DNA of 64,000 nt from positions 310,001 through 374,000 of the forward strand of contig JAODTK010004477.1 in NCBI GenBank assembly GCA_026419785.1. The letters run 5' to 3'. This document shows, piece after piece, positions 45,685 to 56,765 of the stretch. The notes under the pieces are model-generated. The model had not been told where the DNA came from. It searched no databases and saw nothing but the letters and a program-made list of their open reading frames with translations. The stretch is from Sclerodactyla briareus. Lineage: Eukaryota > Echinodermata > Holothuroidea > Dendrochirotida > Sclerodactylidae. How positions within the stretch are numbered: the first letter of the stretch is position 1; each line of letters opens with the position of its first letter. A program made the position numbers and the translations under genes.

Positions 45685-46370
45685 TGATGGAAAAAAGAAA
45701 CCAGAAAGCCAAATGGTTCAATGATTCCTTGACTGACCACTGTCGACTTCATGTACTCGATCATTATGGGGGCAACCCACGTACTAAGTAGGGCCTATAG
45801 CTCAATGTATCCGGGCCGAAGCAGGGGTAGGTTTTTTCCATTTCCGAACCCTCAGAATGACCCCCAGATTTCTCAAGTACCAACGCGTGTGTACTATTCT
45901 GGACTGTTCTCGATCAGAGCTGAATTATATATGGTGTATCTATACCAGTTCGAGATCAATGATTTGTTATAGACTAACATGTTATCACTTTGAAATGCCG
46001 TGGGTTAGTCCCCTAAATGCCTCGTCCTACTATAGTCGTGTGTGGTCTAATCAAGGCCAAGGAAAAACCCGGGGTCACAACTAAAGGGGAGGATTGTTAG
46101 CCTCCATTCTGTGTTATTCCGGTGAAGTTGTGACACCGATAAGGAAGCTGTAGTCAAATTTCAACTTGATCGAATCAATAATTCTTTTAACGAGGTTTTC
46201 CATCTTCTCTTGACCTTACATGAACTTGACCTGACCCCCAGAATGGAGACCATGTAATTATCATGCGGACCCCACCTACCAAGTATGAGCTTTATCCATC
46301 TGGGTGGGGTCGAGTTATTGTGATAAAAGGCCAGGCCTCACGCAGACACAGACACACACACACACATACT
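45685..46370. mobile_element. Short relative of the giant satellite (about 1.5 units) with both ends
   Basis: The left end (gaaaccagaaagccaaatgg..atgattcc, about 45697-45735) matches the left edge of the big array near 20365. The right end (gggtggggtcgagttattgtgataaaaggccaggcctcacgcagacacag then CA) matches the array edges at 34970 and 37917. Between them are two diverged 'catgta..atcattatgggg..caacccacgtactaagta' type segments (about 45751 and 46250), a gatcgaatcaataattc segment, and a TGACCT group at about 46213-46240. It is an old, unamplified copy of the same interspersed element, in an intron of the death-fold gene. Confidence 0.7.
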
Positions 46371-46906
46371 ACGCCCGATAAATTATAGGTTTAGTAGCAC
46401 TTCATAGAGGCCATATCGACGAACTACACCATCAATGCATCTACGGATAATGAGTTATCTTTTCGAACTTGTGAGTTTTCGGGTTAACTTTCTAATGTAT
46501 CGCGAATATCATGCGAATTAGTATTGGACGTTCTACTGACAATTTAGGCTGCGACTGAGTTCAGGCGAGACAATCAGATATGTATATATTGAACAAACGA
46601 TGGATTACCTTCAATCCCATCGACGCTATTCTGTCCAGTATAAACAGTAAACATAATGACTATCAGGGTCAGAGATGACAGCGTAGTGGGGGATGGTAAC
46701 ACGCATGGCACATTCAGCTTCAAACCAGCAGGCTCTAGTTTGAGCGTGGTGCTATTCCTGCTCCCGGTGTCACTCCTGGAAAACCCTGACAGATCCTCGG
46801 ATGATTTCCACCCCAAGCACCTGCTCGTCATCCAGGGCACCAGCATGGACGTCCAAAGAGAGAAGATACCAGCGATGCTGATTGTCCCTCCATCACGGCT
46901 AATCAC

Positions 46907-47055
46907 CTTTTCGATGTAGGATTGAGACGACGGAGGTCTCCTCCCAGCTGAGTCTCTGCAGCCTTTGCTGAGGCTGGTCATCTCCGGTATCCGCCAGTCT
47001 ATCAATCACGACCTCAGCGTTCGTCAAAGGCGTATAGTGACTGTTTCCTCTGGAG
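46907..47055 (-). CDS. Exon of the death-fold gene: linker after second DED
   Basis: Acceptor ttctctgttgtccgtatag (exon from 47055) and donor CGAAAAG|GTGATT (46906-46905). The product is SRGNSHYTPLTNAEVVIDRL then ADTGDDQPQQRLQRLSWEE and TSVVSILHRK: polar, partly helical, with no recognised domain. It exits in phase 1, which suits the next piece at 44873. The entry phase (2) does not match the exit of the second DED exon (1), so an indel or an unseen small exon lies between. The longer minus-strand open frame over the same DNA (46574-47005) is in a different frame and I consider it a shadow. Confidence 0.45.
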
Positions 47056-47670
47056 CTATACGGACAACAGAGAACTTAATTGGTGGGTAATAAACACACT
47101 ACTCGCAGTAGGCATTATCGGGCGCATACACGAAAGATCGAATATTGTATGGTTCCTGGGGTTATGATTAATTCCATCAGTTATTTGTGACGGAGCAAAG
47201 AATGAACAGGGGTAATAAGGGGATTTTTCAGTTCATTATTTATCTAGGATCTTCCCCTAAAACTTGACAGAAAGCCAGATATGTATCGTCTGACAACTTG
47301 GTAATCACACAAACAATAATAGTATCTCTCTTCTCAGTCTTTACTGACCAATCACATGTGAGCTCATTCTTCATGGAATTTGACTTCCCGGAAGTTTCGA
47401 TCTCATCTCATTCTAGTGTTATTTACATTCAAACAGGCTTTATCGTGTTGCAGCCCTGCAGCCCCATTAAAAATGAACGCTTCCGTGTGCATGCATGATG
47501 TTACAGCAGACGGTATATCGGATTTATTGCTTTGGCATACCAATTGACAATATTCCGTATTGATAATGAATTGTACTGCGGCGGTTTTCCATCGTGACGT
47601 TATACAGAAGACGCCGTCGGTTGTTCGGCAGTTGCTACCGACGACACCGATCCTTTAGGACTCTACTCAC

Positions 47671-47993
47671 CTGGCCATTCCAACAGACTTTCTGCTCTGT
47701 TCATTGCATACTCTTCCCTGCCGATCGACTCCTGATATGGAGCTAAAAGGTCATCATTCGGCTTCTTGAGGCCAATGTGCAGCAAAGCTTTCTGTAGATT
47801 GGTCACATCGAACATATTAATGACATTCGCTCCTTCAGAAATTCAAGAAGGACGAGTCCCGGTGTTTCAATTAATGAAACTCGTCGCAGCATATCAAACT
47901 GTGCAGGAAGCATGTTGAACAATATCGCCAGCTGTAGAGAATGGTTCAGAGTTAGTGTGTTCGCTAGGTCTACCACTAGTCTTCCATAGTCAG
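47671..47993 (-). CDS. Second DED-like exon of the death-fold gene (one frameshift)
   Basis: Acceptor ctttttatgtattgcag (exon from 47993) and donor TGGCCAG|GTGAGT (47670-47669). Entered in phase 1 the product reads DYGRLVVDLANTLTLNHSLQ, then LAILFNMLPAQFDML and PGLVLLEFLKE. After one missing base near 47830 it continues ANVINMFDVTNLQKALLHIG then LKKPNDDLLAPYQ. The L..L..LKEANVI...NV..L..AL..IGL pattern matches helices 4-6 of a death effector domain and lines up with LTDHLKQAGIITQDNVLRL in the exon at 51246-51504. DEDs assemble caspase-8/FADD type complexes. The frameshift is probably a base-calling deletion because the code resumes at once and the donor is intact. Confidence 0.6.
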
Positions 47994-48480
47994 CTGCAAT
48001 ACATAAAAAGGATGGATGACATTACAAACGACCATGAATGACCGACGAATGGTTTATGTTCTCTTCACTAATAGCAACACTGAAAGCTTGGCGGCGATCA
48101 TGTTTCCCAATATTCGGACAATCGCCCATTGGCTCTGTCATTTTACAGAGTCATTTGTTGGGAAAGGGGGTTTTCCCCTTCTATCTAGAACAAATCATCG
48201 ATGTTGATTAAAAGAATCAACTGTTTTCGATTGGTCGATCAAAGGAATTGGTAGATCAAAGAATCGTACTTTAGTTAAGCCCTGGATACCAAGATCTGAA
48301 AAATCTACCAATGTCACTCATACGCAGTCGAAAGTAAATAGTTCTAAAATGGGGTTTATTAACCTAAATGACCTGTCCGTAATTACGTCTATCTCAGGCA
48401 AATGATCAAACTTTTTTCTTCTTTTCCAACGAATTGACGAATTGAATGATGACCACGTTTAGACGAAAACGCGTTCATAC

Positions 48481-48556
48481 CTGCACGGGCGGGATACATC
48501 TTATCTTCGTCCGACTCCTCCTCCAGCTTGAGAGTACTGGCAATCTCCGGTGGTCC
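48481..48556 (-). CDS. Linker exon of the death-fold gene
   Basis: The acceptor is tttgaactttcggttcag (exon from 48556) and the donor GTGCAG|GTATGA (48480-48479). The 76 bases encode GPPEIASTLKLEEESDEDK and MYPARA, an acidic low-complexity linker. Entry is phase 0, matching the exon at 50851-50937. Exit is phase 1, matching the second DED exon, where the split codon GCT gives Ala. The phase agreement on both sides is the main support. Confidence 0.5.
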
Positions 48557-50850
48557 CTGAACCGAAAGTTCAAAGAGCATGGTCAATACATAGGCGGGGA
48601 ATGATCAATAACCGATAGGCAACAAAATACGATTGCTATATTCCTCATCTGAGGCAGTCCCGGCAAATTTCCCACTTAGGCGAATACGATAATTTTTCGT
48701 TTCTTTGGAGTAAAATTATTATACACGAACACCGCCATACGGGTTTCTACCATACTGGATGTAACGTTTAAATGCAGGGAAATGAATAGATTTGAATGTA
48801 TCCCATTCTATGCGAAGAGCTCATATGCCCCAACAAGGTGTTTCGGCGTTCCCCTGTACCCATGACAGAAGGAGCCGAGCTCCCACTGTGCAGATATCCC
48901 CGCCCCAATATTTCAAACAGATCGCCCCTGCTACTAGTGGTGGGCTCGGAGTCTCTGATTCCTGGGCACATACCAAAGAGGTAAAAGGGGGGAAAGAACG
49001 AAGAAAGGACACGAATAGCGTGATCGACCTTGTGGGCTCTAATATCTGGGCTCCACAGGCAGTGCAATAAGGTCAACAGGTCACCACACATGGTAGTAAA
49101 ACAACTACATCCATGCTCGGATCATGCTTCGACCATGCACCAACATGCATGTGTATACACAGTATGCCTGGGCAATTGCCATATATTCCCTTGGAATTTT
49201 GAAGAAGATGCATGGAATTATCCGATATTTTGGGCACCGAAATTCTCTTAGCATTTAAATTAGTCACTTCGTAATATATATATAATATATCCCTTTGTAC
49301 AGATGAGATAGCCTATTGTAAACACTGTCCAGCTAGTCCCAAGTGGCGTACGTTCGGAAAAGAATAATTTGGGGTCAAAAAATTGGAGGTGTGTGGCGTG
49401 GGGAGGTACGTTCATGAGCCTCAACGGAATTTCCATTGAATGTTACATTTTCACACAGTGAATTATTGAAAATGTGACCAGCACTCTAGCCACACACAAG
49501 CGAACACCCAAGTACCTTACGAACCGCACAGTGCCAGTTTACTATTCCTTTTTAACATAGGCGTGGTCTTGGTATTGGGAAATCCGAATAGAAGACTATC
49601 ACTCCCATATAATTAACATTCACATCTCACCCGACCCCTACCTAATTATCGTTATATGATATCTTAGACGAGTTTGTTTCGCACTTCCATATACACACAA
49701 AGACACACACACGCTCGCACGCACACACAGCCACACATACACACGCATACCCACCTACCCATACACATGATACATTACACTACCACACATACACACGCAT
49801 ACCCAACTACCCATACACACCCCTGCGTGGCTTCATATAATCTTTTTGCCTTTGGCAGTTTGGCATGAAATGGAAAATGACCCTCCTTGGGTACCACGAA
49901 CCTCACGAACTATAATGGACTTTTCTCCCTAATTACGCTGGGATGGCACATAATAGGACGGTGTCCTATTGCCTTCACAAATATCGAGCAAATCCGTCGA
50001 TGATTTTTTATAAACATATATAAGAAAGAGCCTTATTGCCTTCACAAAAAACGAGCGAATCCATCGATGATTCCTAGCACATATATAGCATTTAGAACCG
50101 CTCAGGAGGATAGTTGATGCGTAGAGAAGGAATCTTTAGTCATGTACAGTCACCTCTGTTGGATTAGGCTCACTCAGTGTCCTCCTCAAGGAACCGTTGG
50201 TCTCATTCAGCCCGCTAAGTATCTGTGAAAAGTTAACAGAAATTGTCTGTTATTCACATCAAACTGGAAAAACGATCTATATATCTCAATTCAATGAGCC
50301 CCATGTACATGTGCTCCAACAAACAACGACCCTGATCAATACTGAGAGTAGTAGGACTTTTGTTGGGGTTCCTGTTGACCTCATATTGCTAATAATGGAT
50401 AGATCTTATCCATTCATCTGTTCCTGCTTGTCTCACACTGATCGCTACCATGACCTCGTGTCCCTTAATTTCGTCATCGGTCAGTCGGAGGGCGAGGGCA
50501 TATGCTAACACACATAAGGATAACACTGAAATAGTGCCTTTGGCTTAGTCTGAAAGAAGCAGAATAATCCATGATCAGCATTATTTTTCTCTCGTGTTTC
50601 TTATTTTCGTCGGTCAGTCGGTGGGTGAGGGCATATACTAACGCGCATAGAATTTATACCAGAAGAATGCTGTGTTAGTCTAGAAGAAGCAAAATACCTG
50701 TTTATCTGAATGACATCCTTTTATATTCTTCGATCAAGTCAAGCGAACTATTATACCAACTTCGAGCAACTGTATTTTCTCCATCGATAAACTTGGTTTT
50801 TCGGCTAACACTATGTCATTTTGGGTTTTAGTCAAAAGGGGAAAGCTAAC
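48557..50850. other. Intron with simple repeats and short duplications
   Basis: A CA-rich tract with repeated 'cacacatacacacgcatacccanctacccatacaca' lies at about 49694-49815. A 64-bp tandem duplication (gccttcacaaa..cgagc.aatcc.tcgatgatt) is at 49966-50092. A ~136-bp tandem duplication (cggtcagtcgg.ggg.gagggcatat.ctaac) has copies at 50468 and 50604. Open frames on both strands here have no domains. Confidence 0.6.
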
Positions 50851-50937
50851 CTCGGTCTGCTCGTCAATGAGGCTCTGCTTATCCATCTCCGCGGAAAACA
50901 ACCTGTCACTGAGCTCCTCCTTTGGGTAGGGATTCAT
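50851..50937 (-). CDS. Linker exon between the two DED-like exons
   Basis: Acceptor ccaactttattttcag (exon from 50937) and donor ACCGAG|GTTAGC (50850-50849). The exon has 29 codons, phase 0 to 0: MNPYPKEELSDRLFSAEMDK then QSLIDEQTE. It is charged and probably helical or unstructured. Exit phase fits the exon at 48556. Entry does not match the phase 1 exit of the first DED exon, so either an indel is present or this Met is an alternative start. Confidence 0.45.
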
Positions 50938-51245
50938 CTGAAAATAAAGTTGGAAACGGATACGAATATACATTAGACAAGTATCTGCCGTCATGAAACT
51001 ATGAAAGATGAGGCTTCTACTTGTCCATCCCTGTCGTATATAAACGCTGTCTGAAGTAGTCAGTTACTTATGCAGAAAAACGATAGGCAATCGCCTGGCA
51101 TTTTAGGCCAACAACGGTGGTCTCGTGGAATTAACGGAAGCTATCAGCTGTCCTTGGTTTGTACTCGTATGGGGGAATCCGCCACTTGGTCTTTCTTTCT
51201 CATGATGTATATAGTGGGAATGAAAAGGTAGAGAAACAGACTTAC

Positions 51246-51504
51246 ATTTCAGCTTTTGGTATAAGGAGAGTATTCTCGCACACTTCTTAAGACCACACTC
51301 TTCAACTGCTCTAATGAGCCGGAGAACGTTATCTTGCGTTATTATACCAGCCTGCTTGAGGTGATCAGTCAAAGCGTTGATGTCTGAGATGGCAGCGGCT
51401 CGCACTCCCGGTATATCAAAATGAAAGAACAGCTTTGCCAAATCTGATCGGGCGACGAAAGGAGCTAGTGCGTTCTCGATGATGTCAAAGCTGAAGATAT
51501 CTTC
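51246..51504 (-). CDS. First DED-like exon of the death-fold gene
   Basis: Acceptor tttattcaacag (exon from 51504) and donor CTGAAAT|GTAAGT (51245-51244). The exon has 86 codons and no stop. The order of blocks is FDIIENALAPFVARSDLAKL, then FFHFDIPGVR, then INALTDHLKQAGIITQDNV, then LRLIRAVEECGLKKCARIL and SLYQKLK. This is the six-helix pattern of a death effector domain, with the L..HL...G.I...NV..L...+..CGL...A..L..Y signature in helices 4-6. The open frame extends further upstream, but the acceptor marks the likely exon edge. It is the most N-terminal exon I can support. A CARD or a very divergent death domain is possible, but DED fits better. Confidence 0.6.
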
Positions 51505-51837
51505 CTGTTGAATAAATTGGGAAAATAAATATTTACAGTTGTTTTTCATTGCTGCGTCAAAGAAGGTTTTTGGTTGTGGACAACGTTGAGCGAAAATATG
51601 GGAAACAAGAGTCGTGGGAATATGTAGTGTGTTATTGTAGTTGCGTCCACAGTTATTCATGAACACTTGCCCATAATCGTCTTTTATCACAGAGAGAGAG
51701 AGCGTGACGTCATTAATAGAATCCTATGAGTGTAAGGTTGAAGTTCGACGAGTCATCTGAACGGAGGAATGAAAGGCCCTCTCACCCACTCGATAGAATA
51801 AAAATACTCGGGACTGCAATAACTACAGACACTCCTT

Positions 51838-52134
51838 TCAGTGCCTGGCAATGGTTTTCCTGAACAGGATTAATCGTTGCCATGTATTTGACAAAGCAAA
51901 TTTGACTCTTTCGTCAACAACACTGGATTTTTTTTTATACTCCCAACGATATACTGCGAGATATAGGAGTTTCAACTCAACTCGACATTTGTCACTCAAT
52001 TCGGATGAAACAAATACATAGCATTTGATAAAACAGGGTATGTTGCGTCGGCGATTGTTCTCACCATAGGGGATACTTCCCTTAAGCGACTGTTTGAATT
52101 TTTGTTTCCATGCGTTCGCATAAATGATGGGCAA
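51838..52134 (-). other. Possible further upstream exon or DED remnant
   Basis: The frame contains VFVSSELSDKCRVELKLLYL, which resembles helices 1-2 of a DED (..ISSELsd..+.eLkfLL). The rest does not follow the fold, and no clean acceptor and donor pair brackets it. It lies just upstream of the first DED exon on the same strand. It may be a broken third DED, or coincidence. Confidence 0.2.
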
Positions 52135-55100
52135 ACACTCTATAACTACATTTGAGACGTTAGCAGGAAATCTGCCAGGAGTGGGATCCTATCAATACTG
52201 AATTTCCTCTAAATTGAGGCTTGATGATGTTCGTAGAGCCCATTGTGGACTATTTGTGCGAACAAACACCGCGTCCTGTGAATCAACCAAATTCATATTC
52301 TATCCCCCGCAGCTGATGGTCTCGTAGAGTGAAATCGACTGGTGATTGCGCTAATGCTTTCTATCGTAGGTAATCATTAGGCGTTTCTGCGTTCAGTATG
52401 GGAGCCTGGCTCGGTACCTGGTTATGTCAACACGGGCCATCGGGAGTTTGAGCGGGTGGCTTTCACGGTTTAGCGCAGATTTGTTGGGGGCAGTTCATTC
52501 AGGCTATCTGTATGGAAGACACACGAGTGATTTACCGAAGGGGATAGGTAGTCCCTGTGCACAGTGCCTTGATCATGTGCTCCTATTAGTGAGTGTAACT
52601 GAGTGAGTGTGCGATTTATTTACTATTTCGCGTCTTGATGGTTAAACTTTTTTCAACTCAGCAAACCCCTATCGTCCATTGATTTCCCACGACAGAACTA
52701 TATGATATGGATGTGTATTTTGTTTCTATGTTGTGACATTTTCAAAGTTGTTCGATTACTGACATGGCGCCGAAGATCCCATTTTACAACGGCATCGAAC
52801 TCCGATGATTGAGAAGATGCAAGTTTTAGAAACAAAAAAGCCTTTGGATGCTCTTCCGAATAGAAATAGGCACTTAACGCAATTCCACAAGAACACGCGA
52901 CCACATCCCCATGTTATACACTCTGAATTCGCCGTTAGCGTCGTCTGCACCGACCGTTTGTTGTTGCCAAATCGTACTATGTGTTTTCAGCAACGATGTT
53001 GAGCTGGATTAGAGGAGGGGTTGCCTCCTTCAGCTCCGCTGATTAGGGCAAGGTCGTAAATCGGAAGCAGAGTAACAGTTGGACCATAGACGAACACCAT
53101 CTCTTCGCTCGTTTTGATGCGTTTAGGCTTGAGTCGTCATCCGTTGCTGTGAGCTCCGCACACCTATGACCTCGATCAGAATACGCTAGAGCTTTATCTT
53201 TGTAAGAGCACACCATACCACGTCTTTTTGCAACACTGCAAATCGACTGCCCAGTCGTTCGTCTTCGATCCCCGACGCTAAAGTGAGCCTATCCGAATCT
53301 TTGCCAGTCCTATTGGAGTACAAAACTGTCCTTCGATCTCTGATACTCACACTAGAGCAGCTCTCATCGACCGCGATGGCAGCTGATGGCTTCGGAATTT
53401 GTCGCTATGATTTTTGGACATCCTCTTTCAATATTCAATGATTTCAATATTATCCACAAACACGTGACTATGCGGAATGTCAGGATGAAACTAACCGCCA
53501 CACTGCCCCTCCGTGGTCTTTCGAACACTTTGGCGTACTTCCTCTGTAGATTCAGACATCCTTTATCGATGGCGAAACTTCAACAAAAGTCTGATCTGAA
53601 CTCGCAACCGGATGACATGCTAATCCCGTTTGGAGCCAACGCCCGGTCCCGATGCCCCACCGCTCAATCGCTTCCGAGTCGATCGAGGAGTGGTTATAGC
53701 ACACTGACACTGCAAAAGCGAAATGAAACATGACGTAATCGTTTATGAAATGAACTGCCTAACGGAGACTTTTTAATGGAGATAATAGTCGACTCGTTCG
53801 TATTATTAGTGAATTCATGTTGGCGACTAATAATCAGGTAGCTTATTCCCATTCTACAACCTCAATTATAAGAAAACAGAAAGTAGACATAATTGTATCT
53901 CTGAATGCAATCTCGGAACATTCTATTACCCCACCTATCCATTATTGTGAATACACTATCCTGATCGGTCGACTGACTTGCGCAGCCATCCGTGTCTTGT
54001 GTGATGACATTCAGTCTCTTGTAACGTGACTGAATGACCTAAAGAATCAGCAATATCAAAAGCGCAGATCCTCTCAATCGTACGTGGATATATATGCTTG
54101 CCGTAAACAGTTGCACACACACTAACCCTAATAGTATATTCCAACATGCCATGATAACAACGGGGTCACAGTAGCACATTATTTGTCATGTACCTACAGT
54201 ACTGAATGACATAAAAAAAAAACCTTCCTCCTGGAACCAGATGAACGAGATCGGGTCAATATTTCAATGTGATCAATGCCGAAATCAGCTCTGACCTACA
54301 TTTGGTTGAGCCTGTCACGTCAGAGCTCCAAATTTATCATAGGGTCAGGGAAGGCCTATAATTCCGTAATTTTGGGATGTGTGTACGGGCTCCGCCAGAG
54401 ACGACACGTCTCGCAAATGCGAATTCCAATGTCGCGTATAGGCCTCAGAGGACCGTAAGGTCAGCGCCATAGAAGTTGCCATTCCACTTCCTCATGACCC
54501 CACTGAGCGGAGTGTATCAGCGACCGAGTCGCAGTTTGCTCGAAGTGATATTTCCATGACATACAATCATATGACCTCACAGTATCTCTCTGCCTTCGGC
54601 AGTCATTCCCAATCCGACCAGCTGACAATGTCTCGCCGTCCACTCCCGTTCTCTCTGTCTCCGGCAGGCGTTCTAATATTGGTCCATATATTACGACCTC
54701 ATATTGTGATCCCTTTGTTACAACAAGTTGATCGAAGTTAAATTTCAATCACATATTAGTTTCTGACCTCTCGCAGATTGCAATCCCACAACCTGTACAC
54801 TCTTTCGGGGTGTGGCATTCAATCGCCGGCGTGCTGGTCTGTTCTAGGCTTCTAACATTGACTAACTTGATACAGTTATAAGATTGCTATATCCACGAAT
54901 ATTGGTAACTAAGCTAGCATGGAGCAGTAAACACAGTGTGCACATGATGTTTTGGGTAATGTACAATCAGTCCTACTCTCGTCGGATGATGAACCTACCA
55001 CCTCTGCAAATTTTACTAGATTAAAGCAACAAATCCCAAAATAACAATAGTGAACTCATTGTGACTGTTGGCTCACCCCCACAAAGCCGGACTGTTTGCA

Positions 55101-55600
55101 CACGTTGAATGTTAATACTCAAAAATATGTAATATTAGTCCACTAGCTTTGCTACCATTGGTATGTTTTTCTAGTGTCCTGTTTCTACTTTATTCTTTTA
55201 TGTTTCATATGCAGAAGTATAGACTAAATAAATTGAATGACAAAAATTCAAATGTATAACAATTATATGATGAGCAATTTGAACAGCTGGCGAATGACAC
55301 CGACCAGTAAATGCTGAAATAAGCGAAAACATGTCATTGTAGCGAGCAGTTAATGCTGGCAGCGGATATCTCATGTCAAGGAGTATGATAGATATGAAAG
55401 AGAGAGCGGAATAATTGTCAACGAGGAGTCACGTCCTGTCGAGGATAACCGAAAAAGTCGACCCTAGATTAGACTACGCAGAGCAACGATCGACAAGCGG
55501 GCATGAATGTCGGCCTGAGGACAGCAAGCAACAAAACGGACGCTGTATCAAAGCGGCCCTGGCAGTTTGGTGGCATCCTTCGCCCCAGGGCATTTCTACC
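52135..55600. other. Stretch without a supported gene
   Basis: Several open frames of 60-115 codons occur on both strands, the longest at 53386-53733 plus. None shows a domain or convincing splice borders. The minus frame 54461-54748 is also unrecognised. The promoter and first exons of the death-fold gene may lie here, but I could not identify them. Confidence 0.5.
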
Positions 55601-55995
55601 CGCTTAGGCAGAAATAGATTAGGTTCCGTAATAAAAAATTATGTACCGTTTCTAATTGCGCTTTATAACCGTAACGGTCTCAAAGTGCTGGAAGGCCATT
55701 ACCCGCTGGCCAATGGTAACTCGCCCGGCCCGCCCCATGGTGCACATCTCGAGCTATGGAATCCTGGCAACCGCCATGGTTTGACCTCCACAACATGTCC
55801 CCGGGACATTTCATCACATGGGCGCCGTAATCAGCGCACTGGTGATTACAAGTAACTAGCTTGGTAGGACGAAGAAACGGAGATAAAGCACCTTGCCCAA
55901 GGACGCACCGGAAGGCCTACCGGACCCGGGATCGAACTCGAACCTTCAATCACAGTCATAGCTCTACCGACTGAATATCCGTTACTCCGACATTA
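55600..55995 (-). mobile_element. tRNA-derived SINE
   Basis: On the minus strand the head reads attcagtcggtagagc (box A, about 55974-55959) and ggttcgagttcgatcc (box B, about 55945-55930). The body is gtgcgtccttgggcaaggtgctttatctcc, a motif common in V-/core-type SINEs of marine animals, then a segment with ggttataaagcgc. The complement of box B could be mistaken for a tRNA gene, but there is no tRNA cloverleaf beyond the head. The plus-strand 146-codon frame at 55415-55855 mostly overlaps this SINE and is not a gene. Confidence 0.7.
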
Positions 55996-56765
55996 ACAGT
56001 TCGGGAATCACACCGAGAATAGTTTGATCTGTTATTGCGTATATGGGATGCAACCGTAATAGAACGGGCGTTCCTTATGTATGTGCGTGTATAATTCACG
56101 GACAGGACTTTCTGTTTACTGAAGTTTGTAAAAACACCAAGTTTGGCCTAATCATTAGATGAACTCAATTGTTGTTGTTTTGGATGACGATCGTGTATCG
56201 TTAGGATTTATATGTGATTTCTCACTTCATACGTAGAAAACTGCTCGCTAGTAGGTGATCGACTCATTTCACGTTATTAGGCACCATACTTTCTAATGCT
56301 AGTGTATTCTGATTGTTTACTGACTGTTTTACAGATTACTGCCTTTTTTGTCGCATAATAACTATACTCCTGTGACTGGTATTAGGCCATCGTATGAAGT
56401 GTCATTGATACTATTGTCATTGATAGTAATTGTTACATAATCGGTCACAAATATATTATCAGTGTAATCGAGCGATATATTAATTACCCAATTTAACGCA
56501 TTGTTGATCATCCGATGCCATTCCTCACCAAATTACCTGTGACTGATTGGACCGAATCATCGATTCCAACATGACATGCTGGGCAAGATCCGCCCGTCCG
56601 GTGGCGCACCATCTGCCCAAAATACCAGTTGACGTCCGAATCAGGCAGCTAACTTTAACCATCCCCACCTCCCCGAGAGCCCTAGTATTAGACACACGTC
56701 CTGCCAATGGTCTCAATATTCGGCAACGTGTGAGTGGAAACGGAAATCCAATCTACTCCCCAGCC
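55996..56765. other. AT-rich spacer, no supported feature
   Basis: No domain or repeat recognised. The end may include the unrecognisable 5' part of the LINE that follows. Confidence 0.45.

Noticed and set aside
46574..47005. 143-codon minus frame with a hydrophobic stretch (LTLIVIMFTVYTG)
   Set aside because: A different frame over the same DNA has proper splice borders and a phase match; the long frame looks like a shadow. A membrane protein cannot be fully excluded.
53386..53733. 115-codon plus frame
   Set aside because: No domain, no splice context and no repeat support; treated as chance.
55415..55855. 146-codon plus frame
   Set aside because: More than half of it overlaps a tRNA-derived SINE read in antisense.
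55925..55990. tRNA gene
   Set aside because: Box A and box B are present, but the sequence continues into a SINE body and no full cloverleaf can be formed.
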